Part shown: positions 1 through 6,014 of the stretch, in pieces
Position numbering within the stretch: position 1 is the stretch's first letter
Layout of the letters: every line of letters begins with the position of its first letter
Source: Streptomyces sp. NRRL S-646
GTDB lineage: Bacteria; Actinomycetota; Actinomycetes; Streptomycetales; Streptomycetaceae
Assembly: GCF_000720765.1 (NCBI RefSeq)
Contig: NZ_JODC01000019.1
Span: 78,320-142,319 of the forward strand
Direction: 5' to 3'
Length of the DNA stretch: 64,000 nt
Notes under the pieces: model-generated
The model's input: only the letters and a program-made list of their open reading frames with translations
Database searches by the model: none
What the model was told of the DNA's origin: nothing
Made by a program: the position numbers and the translations under genes

Positions 1-2
1 CG

Positions 3-563
3 CCGGAGCACGCCTCCGCGACCGTCGCGCGTCTCGACGGTCTGGTGATCGCGGGCGGTCCGGACGTCGAGCCGGTCCATTACGGCGCGGAGCCCCATCC
101 GCGGACGGGCCCGCCGGCGCGTGCCCGGGACGCCTGGGAACTGGCGCTGATCGATGCGGCCCTGGCCGCCCGAGTCCCCCTGCTGGGCATCTGCCGGGGC
201 ATGCAGCTCCTGAACGTCGCCCTGGGCGGCACGCTCGTCCAGCACATCGACGGCCACGCCGAGGTCGTCGGCGTCTTCGGCGACCACCCGGTGAAGCCGG
301 TGCCCGGCACGCGGTACGCCGCCGCCGTGCCCGAGGAGACATCCGTACCGACGTATCACCACCAGGCCGTCGACCACCTCGGCACCGGCCTGATCCCTTC
401 GGCCCACGCGGCGGACGGGACGGTGGAGGCGCTGGAACTGCCGCCCGCGGACGGCTGGGTGCTGGGTGTGCAGTGGCATCCGGAGATGGGGGACGACCTG
501 CGGGTCATGCGGGCGCTGGTGGAGGCGGCTGCTTCGGCTACGAGTCCTTCAGCCGTCTCCTGA
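3..563 (+). CDS. Class I glutamine amidotransferase-like hydrolase (PuuD/peptidase C26), 5' end outside window
   Basis: The reading frame is open from base 3, so the true start lies upstream of the window; the GTG at 45 is internal. The visible part has the class I amidotransferase nucleophile elbow (GICRGMQLLNVALGG, Cys nucleophile) and the C-terminal His-Glu pair in QWHPEM. This pattern fits gamma-glutamyl-GABA hydrolase (PuuD) and its relatives, which cleave gamma-glutamyl amides made during polyamine or amine catabolism. The assignment to amine catabolism is inferred from the family only, because the upstream neighbours are not visible. Its last 26 bases overlap the convergent phosphotransferase gene. 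Confidence 0.8.
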   Translation, partial: PEHASATVARLDGLVIAGGPDVEPVHYGAEPHPRTGPPARARDAWELALIDAALAARVPLLGICRGMQLLNVALGGTLVQHIDGHAEVVGVFGDHPVKPVPGTRYAAAVPEETSVPTYHHQAVDHLGTGLIPSAHAADGTVEALELPPADGWVLGVQWHPEMGDDLRVMRALVEAAASATSPSAVS

Positions 564-1512
564 GCCAGGCGAGGGCGGCGTCGCCCTGGGCGCGTTGGAA
601 GGCGCGCAGGGTGGGAAGGCCTGGGGGCGGCGGCCGCAGGGCGTGCTCGACAAAGTAGCCGGCCAGCGCGGCCAGAGCGGTGGTGACGGCTGCCGGGTCC
701 GCCTCCCGGCCGACGGGATGCGCCGTGAACACCTCCTCCGGGTCCGGTCCGCCCTGGGCCCTCACGCAGGGCAGCATCACCAGCAGGTCGAACCAGGGTG
801 CGGCGCGCACCGCGTGCGGCCAGTCGACGAAGACGACCCGGTCTTCGGCGGTGAGCAGCATGTTGTCGGCGCGCAGGTCGGCGTGGGCGAGGGTGTCGCC
901 GGACGCAGCCCGGGTCCAGTCCGCGGCGATGCCGGCGAGGCGGGGCAGTTGGGCGAGAGTCCAGGCGTCGAGGCGTCCACGGACCTCGTGCTCCGGCTGC
1001 GCCCGCAACCGCTGCCAGCCGGAGAAGTCGTCGGCGAGCGCTTCGGCCGCGGGCGGTGCGTCCACCGGGGACGGGGTGAGGATACGGCTGAGTTCTGCCA
1101 CGGCGTCGAGGACGCGCTGCAACTCCCGCTCCCGCCAGGGGACATGGGGCTGACGGCCGGGGATCTCCTCCAGGACCAGGGCGACCCAGGTTCCGTCGTC
1201 GTAAGTGCCGAGCAGGCGGGGTGCGGGGACGGTGTGCGGGAGGGCGGCGGTATGGCGGGCCTCGGTGCGGTGCAGAGTGGGGCTGTGCGGGTTGGTGTCC
1301 GCGCTCACCGCCTTGACGAAGGCGCGGCGGCCGTCGGCGGTTCGGATGCGGGCGGCTGTGCCTGGGGAGAAGCCGCCGGGTTGGGTGACTGCGTGGACGA
1401 CGGGGCTGCCGCCGAGCACGTCTGCAACGGCGTTGCGCACGGTGGCCGGGAGTGCGTCCCAGGGTGTGCGGACGCCTGCGGCGGGCGGGGCGGGGGTGGT
1501 CATGCGGTTCAT
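538..1512 (-). CDS. Aminoglycoside phosphotransferase-family protein (APH/choline kinase fold)
   Basis: About 324 residues. The kinase-like fold is shown by the Brenner catalytic loop HADLRADN (His-x-Asp...Asn) and the following metal-binding Asp in VFVDW. FVKAV near the N terminus probably supplies the nucleotide-binding Lys. Such proteins phosphorylate small hydroxylated substrates; many Streptomyces members have no known substrate and need not confer antibiotic resistance. I chose the ATG at 1512, preceded by GAGGGG; an alternative in-frame ATG lies at 1503. A longer upstream frame exists but reads into intergenic repeat DNA. The 3' end overlaps the convergent amidotransferase gene by 26 bases. 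Confidence 0.75.
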   Translation of the reverse strand: MNRMTTPAPPAAGVRTPWDALPATVRNAVADVLGGSPVVHAVTQPGGFSPGTAARIRTADGRRAFVKAVSADTNPHSPTLHRTEARHTAALPHTVPAPRLLGTYDDGTWVALVLEEIPGRQPHVPWRERELQRVLDAVAELSRILTPSPVDAPPAAEALADDFSGWQRLRAQPEHEVRGRLDAWTLAQLPRLAGIAADWTRAASGDTLAHADLRADNMLLTAEDRVVFVDWPHAVRAAPWFDLLVMLPCVRAQGGPDPEEVFTAHPVGREADPAAVTTALAALAGYFVEHALRPPPPGLPTLRAFQRAQGDAALAWLRRRLKDS

Positions 1513-1576
1513 GGTGCGGTCCGGTGCCCCTCGCACACCAAGGGTTTTCGCCCCCGCCGCCCCTACCCGTCCCGTC

Positions 1577-1745
1577 CCTGGGGGCTCCGCCCCCAGACCC
1601 CCGATCGGCCTGAACGGCCTCGTCCTCAAACGCCGGACGGGCTGAAAAGATCAATCCCCGGCCGGCGAAATTCAGCCCCAGTCCGCAAAATTCAGCCCCT
1701 CCGGCGTTTGAGGAGCGGGGGTCCGGGGGGCGGAGCCCCCCGGGT
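1577..1745. repeat. Streptomyces-type dispersed intergenic repeat, two facing copies
   Basis: Two related elements face each other. Left arm (about 1577-1645) reads GGGGGCTCCGCCCCCAGACC followed further on by TCAAACGCCGGACGGGCTGA. Right arm (about 1690-1742) is its inverted counterpart, with TTCAGCCCCTCCGGCGTTTG and then GGGGGGCGGAGCCCCC. Each arm also contains its own GC-rich hairpin (GGGGGC-TCC-GCCCCC). This family is common between genes in Streptomyces chromosomes and probably acts as a bidirectional terminator here. The AT-containing centre (AAATTCAG, seen twice) separates the copies. Confidence 0.75.
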
Positions 1746-1782
1746 CGGGACGGCAAGGGGCGGCGGGGGCGAGGAAAGATCG

Positions 1783-2706
1783 TTACCCACGGGTCAGCGA
1801 CAACAGCTCACGTGCCGGCCCCACCGGCCGATGCCCCGTCGGCCACACCGCCCGCAGATCCCTGGCCAGCGCGACGCCGTCGACCGGCACCGACACCAGG
1901 CGCCGCATAGCAAGCTCCTCCCCCACCGCCAGCTCACTCAGCACCGCCGGCCCCGCCCCGCTGACCACCGCAGCCTTCACCGCAGTCGTCGACGACAGTT
2001 CGATCAGCGGCCGCGCCAACCCGCCCAGCGCCGCATCCAGGACCTGCCGGGTCCCTGAACCCTTCTCCCGCAGAATCAGGGGCGTCTCCGCCAGCTCCGA
2101 GGCCTCCAGCGGACGCCGGCGGCGGGCCCACGCATGTCCCGGTGCCGTCACCACGATCAGCCGGTCGTGGGCGATCACCGTCGAGTCCAGGCCGGGCGGC
2201 ACACTGACCCCCTCCACAAAACCCAGGTCCGCCTCGCCCGACAGCAACCGCTCCCCCACCGCCGCCGAGTTGCCCGCAAGCAGGGACACCGCCGTGTCGG
2301 GACGCTGGGCGCGCAGCGCCAACAGCCAGCCGGGGAGCAGGTATTCGGCGATGGTCATGCTCGCCGCCACCCGCAACCGGGAGTCCCGCCGGTCCCGCAG
2401 CGCCTGCGCCCCCGCGTCGAAGGCCTCCGCCGCCTCGACGATCCGCCGCGCCCAGTCCGTGACCAGCGCACCGGCGTCCGTGAGGCGGGAACCCCGCGGG
2501 GAACGGTCGACGAGGGCCACACCCAACTGCCGTTCCATCGACCGGATCCGGCTGCTCGCCGCCGGCTGTGTGATCCCCACCTCCCGCGCGGCCCCGCCCA
2601 GACTGCCGAGCCGCGCCACCGCCAGCAGCAACTCCAGCGCCCCGAGATCAGGCACCCGATGCGCCAGCGAGACCACGACGGCCGGCGGCTCCTCCCTGTT
2701 ACTCAT
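1783..2706 (-). CDS. LysR family transcriptional regulator
   Basis: 307 residues, the usual LysR length. An N-terminal winged HTH (about residues 15-75: LELLLAVARLGSLGGAAREVGITQPAASSRI in pieces) is followed by a periplasmic-binding-protein-like effector domain with a typical LIVVTAPGHAWA segment. The ATG at 2704-2706 is well placed. The gene is divergent from the SLAC1/TehA-type transporter with only 62 bases between starts, so it most likely controls that transporter. LysR/TDT pairs are known in sulfite or sulfur control (CysL-like), which is a family-based guess for the effector. Confidence 0.88.
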   Translation of the reverse strand: MSNREEPPAVVVSLAHRVPDLGALELLLAVARLGSLGGAAREVGITQPAASSRIRSMERQLGVALVDRSPRGSRLTDAGALVTDWARRIVEAAEAFDAGAQALRDRRDSRLRVAASMTIAEYLLPGWLLALRAQRPDTAVSLLAGNSAAVGERLLSGEADLGFVEGVSVPPGLDSTVIAHDRLIVVTAPGHAWARRRRPLEASELAETPLILREKGSGTRQVLDAALGGLARPLIELSSTTAVKAAVVSGAGPAVLSELAVGEELAMRRLVSVPVDGVALARDLRAVWPTGHRPVGPARELLSLTRG

Positions 2707-2711
2707 AACTC

Positions 2712-2732
2712 CAGCTTATGCCCTCATAGAGA
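2712..2732. promoter_or_regulatory. Candidate LysR operator
   Basis: Between the divergent lysR and transporter starts sits CTTATGCCCTCATAGAG, built on the dyad TATG-CCCT-CATA (2717-2728). It has the T-N11-A layout of LysR boxes and lies where an autoregulating LysR protein normally binds. No binding data are implied. Confidence 0.5.
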
Positions 2733-2768
2733 CATGCTCCCTGGTCGCAGGGACCCGGCAGCGAGACC

Positions 2769-3944
2769 GTGACTGCCATGGTCACCGCAGCCCAGCCCCT
2801 TCCGCGTGCCACCGCACGCCCCCCGCGCGCCACGGCCGTCCGTCATCTCGGGCCCAACTGGTACGCCGCCGTCATGGGCACCGCCATCGTCGCCACCGCA
2901 GGGTCGTCGCTCCCCCTCCACGTCCCCGTCCTGCGCACCGCCTGCGCAGCCGTGTGGGCCCTCTCCCTCGGCCTCCTGCTCGCTCTGCTGACCGCCCGCG
3001 CCCTGCACTGGAGGCACCACCGCGACCAGGCCCGCGCCCACCTCCTCGACCCGGCGACGGCACCGTTCTACGGGTGTCTCGCCATGGCCCTGCTGGCCGT
3101 CGGCGGCGGTGCCGTCACCGTCGGCCGGCACTGGATCGGACCGGACGGCGCGCTCGTTCTCGACGCCGTGCTGTTCACCGCCGGGACGGTGGTGGGGCTC
3201 GCGGCCGCCGTCGCCGTCCCGTACCTGATGGCCGTACGACACAAGGCCGAGCCGGAGCAGGCCACGCCGGTGTGGCTGCTGCCTGTCGTCGCGCCCATGG
3301 TGTCCGCGGCGCTCGGGCCGCTCCTCGTGCCGCACCTGCCGGCGGGGCAGCCCCGGGAGACGCTCCTGTTCGCCTGCTTCGCGATGTTCGGGCTCAGTCT
3401 CCTCATGACCCTGCTGATGCTGCCGGTGATCTTCGGTCGGCTGATGACCGGCGGTCCGCTGCCCCTCGTCCTGACCCCGACCCTGTTCCTGGTGCTCGGG
3501 CCGCTGGGGCAGTCCACCACCGCGGTCGGCAGGTTCGCGGACGTCGCACCGGGGGTCGTACCGGCGCCGTACAGCGAGGGATTCGGCATCCTGGCCGTCC
3601 TGTACGGCGTGCCCGTCATGGGCTTCGCGCTGCTCTGGCTGGTGTTCGCCGCCGCGCATGTGGTGCGGGCCCGGCGGCAGGGCATGGGCTTCGCGATGAC
3701 GTGGTGGGCGTTCACCTTCCCGGTCGGGACGTGTGTCACGGGCGCCGAGGCGCTCGCCCGGCACACCGGGCTCGTCGTGTACGACTGGCTCGCGGTCGGG
3801 CTGTACGTCCTGCTCGTCGTCGCCTGGGGCACCGCCGCCCTGCACACGGCTCGCGGTCTGGTCAGCGGAGCGCTGCCAAGCGGTTCGGGCGAAGTCCGCT
3901 GCCGCGCGGCGGAGCCGCATGTCGATCCTGCGGCCGCACCCTGA
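2769..3944 (+). CDS. TDT/SLAC1 (TehA-like) anion transporter
   Basis: 391 residues with about ten hydrophobic helices. The start PNWYAAVMGTAIVATAG and the helix pairs that follow match the tellurite-resistance/dicarboxylate transporter (TDT) and plant SLAC1 anion channel superfamily. Members export sulfite, malate or other small anions. GTG at 2769 is taken as the start; an in-frame ATG lies nine bases later. The last dozen codons (AAEPHVDPAAAP) lie in the left arm of a dispersed inverted repeat, so the C terminus has probably been rewritten by repeat DNA. Control by the adjacent LysR protein is inferred. Confidence 0.82.
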   Translation: MTAMVTAAQPLPRATARPPRATAVRHLGPNWYAAVMGTAIVATAGSSLPLHVPVLRTACAAVWALSLGLLLALLTARALHWRHHRDQARAHLLDPATAPFYGCLAMALLAVGGGAVTVGRHWIGPDGALVLDAVLFTAGTVVGLAAAVAVPYLMAVRHKAEPEQATPVWLLPVVAPMVSAALGPLLVPHLPAGQPRETLLFACFAMFGLSLLMTLLMLPVIFGRLMTGGPLPLVLTPTLFLVLGPLGQSTTAVGRFADVAPGVVPAPYSEGFGILAVLYGVPVMGFALLWLVFAAAHVVRARRQGMGFAMTWWAFTFPVGTCVTGAEALARHTGLVVYDWLAVGLYVLLVVAWGTAALHTARGLVSGALPSGSGEVRCRAAEPHVDPAAAP

Positions 3945-3980
3945 AGGGGCGCGGGCGTGGACATGCGGCTCCGCCGCGCG
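3903..3980. repeat. Perfect 21-bp inverted repeat (Streptomyces dispersed element)
   Basis: Arms 3903-3923 and 3960-3980 are exact reverse complements, centred on CGGCGGAGCCGCATGTC, with a 36-base loop that contains the transporter stop codon. The motif GTGGACATGCGGCTCCGCCG occurs after many Streptomyces genes. Here it lies between two convergent genes and could fold as a terminator for both. Confidence 0.75.
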
Positions 3981-4013
3981 GGCGCGACCGGCCACGACGC
4001 ACCCGCAAACAGC

Positions 4014-4748
4014 TCACCGCTCATCCCGCGGAGCGCTTCGCAGCGCCTCGCCCAGCACCCGCGGCGCCTCGGTCAACGACGGCCCGTACCAGGTCAGATG
4101 ACGTCCGCTGACCAGTGCGCACTTCAGTCCCGGGAACGCCTCCGGGCCGTCGTCGGCCGTGAAGCGGTACGGCTCGTCCGGCAGTACGACGACGTCCGGG
4201 GCGGCCGCCCGCAGCTCGTCGAGCGGGATGCGGGGGTAGCGGTCGGGGTGGGTGGCGTAGAGGTGGTCGACGCCGAGGCGGGACAGGACGTCGCCGGCGA
4301 AGGTGTCCCGGCCCAGGACCATCCAGGGGCGGCGCCAGATCGGGACCACGGCCGTCGTACGGTGCTCGGGGCGCGGCAGGCGGCACCAGGTCGTCTCGGC
4401 CTCGTCGAGCCAGCGGGGGCGGGACTTCGCGCCGCAGGCCTCCAGCACCCGGGCGAGCTCCGCGAACGCCTGTGGTATGTCACATACCACCGTCACCAGG
4501 ACCTCGACGCCCGCCGCGCGCAGCGCCGCCAGGTCGGGTTCGCGGTTCTCCTCCGCGTTGGCCACCACCAGGTCGGGGGCGAGCGCGAGGATGCGGTCGA
4601 GTTTCGGGTTCTTGGTGCCGCCGATGCGGGGGACGTCCAGGTCCGCGGGGTGCGTGCACCAGTCGGTCGCGCCGACCAGGGCTCCCGGTACCGAGACCGC
4701 GACCGCCTCCGTCAGCGACGGGACGAGGGAGACGACACGCACCGGCAC
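4014..4748 (-). CDS. TroA-superfamily helical-backbone receptor (cobalamin/metal-binding-like)
   Basis: About 244 residues. VRVVSLVPSLTEAV at the N terminus, WCTHP, then GGTKNPKLDRILALAPDLVVA are typical of BtuF/FepB-like helical-backbone receptors. No signal peptide or lipobox is visible, and no ABC permease or ATPase sits beside it, so it is probably a cytoplasmic stand-alone binder of a corrinoid or metal complex rather than a transporter part. The chosen GTG at 4748 overlaps the last base of the upstream XRE-cupin stop codon (TAGTG), which indicates translational coupling. The longer frame is an artefact of reading into that gene. Confidence 0.75.
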   Translation of the reverse strand: MPVRVVSLVPSLTEAVAVSVPGALVGATDWCTHPADLDVPRIGGTKNPKLDRILALAPDLVVANAEENREPDLAALRAAGVEVLVTVVCDIPQAFAELARVLEACGAKSRPRWLDEAETTWCRLPRPEHRTTAVVPIWRRPWMVLGRDTFAGDVLSRLGVDHLYATHPDRYPRIPLDELRAAAPDVVVLPDEPYRFTADDGPEAFPGLKCALVSGRHLTWYGPSLTEAPRVLGEALRSAPRDER

Positions 4749-5323
4749 TACCGCGACCGGTTCTGGACCGCCTCGACGTGCTCGGCCACCGCGACGACGA
4801 CCACGCGCGTGTCGGACACGGTCGCCCGCCACCGGTGGCGTACGCCGCCGGTCAGGTACAGCGTGTCGCCGCGGCCGAGCCGGTAGGCCCGCCCCTCGGC
4901 CTCGATCTCCACCGCGCCGTCGGCAACGTACATCAACTGGTCGTTGCGGTACTGGAATTCGCGGCCCGCGTCATGGTCCCCGGTGAACTCCGAGGCGTGC
5001 ATCTGGTGGTGCCCCCGCACCAGGGAACGCACCCGCGGTTCTGCCGCCGGCTCCGGTTCGGCGCGCACGACGTCGACGCTGCACGCCGGGTCGGCGGCGG
5101 CGAGGAGTTCCACGGCGGTGGTGCGCAGGGCGTCGGCCACCTTCTCGAGGGACGTTCTGCTGGGCCGCGCCCGGTCGTTCTCGACCTGGCTCAGGAACGG
5201 AACCGACAGGCCGCTGCGCTCGGCCACGACGGCGAGGGTGAGCTGCAGCGCCCGACGGCGTCGCCGCACGGCAGCGCCCACTCGCAGGGGCTGATCCTTG
5301 TGGTCGTCTTTGTGGTCGCCCAT
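4748..5323 (-). CDS. XRE-family regulator with C-terminal cupin
   Basis: 191 residues. An HTH_3 domain (about residues 10-65, VGAAVRRRRRALQLTLAVVA then SGLSVPFLSQVENDRARPS) is joined to a cupin domain (about 100-185, HDAGREFQYRNDQLMYVADG, GRGDTLYLTGGVRHRW). Proteins of this build sense small ligands and repress nearby metabolic or transport genes. The ATG at 5323 follows a strong GGAGGGAG site; the upstream in-frame ATG lacks one. The downstream receptor gene starts on its stop codon, so the two are very likely cotranscribed. Confidence 0.85.
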   Translation of the reverse strand: MGDHKDDHKDQPLRVGAAVRRRRRALQLTLAVVAERSGLSVPFLSQVENDRARPSRTSLEKVADALRTTAVELLAAADPACSVDVVRAEPEPAAEPRVRSLVRGHHQMHASEFTGDHDAGREFQYRNDQLMYVADGAVEIEAEGRAYRLGRGDTLYLTGGVRHRWRATVSDTRVVVVAVAEHVEAVQNRSR

Positions 5324-5484
5324 CGCTCCGGCTCCCTCCTTCGCTCGTGGTCCGTGTGGCGCGGTTCCGTGTGCCGTGCACCGGCGTCCGGGGGCGGCAC
5401 TTCGGATGAGTTTTCTCTGCACCTTACGCAGGTTCGGCAAACCGTTTCATGCGCCCGTCACATCCCCGTAAACACTGCGTGCGG

Positions 5485-5942
5485 TCAATTCGCCAACTCT
5501 GGCCCGCGCATGAGCTCTCCGGACTCCCCGGGCGCGGATTCCTCCTTCGGGACGAAGGCGCTGACCAGCAGGGCCTCAGGGCGGTCCGGGCCGGTCGCGG
5601 GGGCCGTGGGCGGTCGGCGCGGGCGCGGCGCTCTCCGGAGGTGCGGATCGCCTTCCGGTCGGCCGGTCCGGTGCCGGGATCCCGGGCGTACGGCCGCCGG
5701 TTTCCGACGTCGGCGGGGCGACGCCCAGTTGGCGTTCCGTGTCGCGGTCCGGCCGGTCATGGCTGGTCAGTTCGATGGTGTCGCCATGCACCGAGGTGAT
5801 GTCCGGGGTGCCTTCGGCACGGACGGCCGGGGTGCGCGCCGCGGTGCATGTGCGGTCGGCACTTCCGGCGGCGAGGACAGTGAGGCTTGGGTGATGACAT
5901 AGCCCTACGTGGTTGGCCGGATCCTTTTCGTACGCCCTTCAC
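5485..5942 (-). pseudogene. Possible degraded or frameshifted small gene
   Basis: No intact gene is convincing in the 690 bases between the XRE-cupin gene and the betaine transporter. On the minus strand one frame (from about 5791 down to 5576) has high third-position GC and reads HGDTIELTSHDRPDRDTERQ. It stops, and coding-like sequence continues in another frame as ALLVSAFVPKEESAPGESGE down to 5485. This could be a small gene broken by one frameshift, or chance. I do not recognise a family. Confidence 0.25.
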
Positions 5943-5990
5943 ACGCGCGTGGGCGGCCCGTCGCGAAACGGACCGCCCACGCGCGCGTGC
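5942..5990. terminator. Strong hairpin downstream of the betaine transporter
   Basis: ACGCGCGTGGGCGGCCCGT pairs with ACGGACCGCCCACGCGCGCGT across a short CGCGAA loop. It lies about 25 bases past the stop codon of the minus-strand permease/binding-protein gene, where a terminator is expected. Confidence 0.75.
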
Positions 5991-6014
5991 TCCCCTACGG
6001 GGGTGTCTTCGGGC

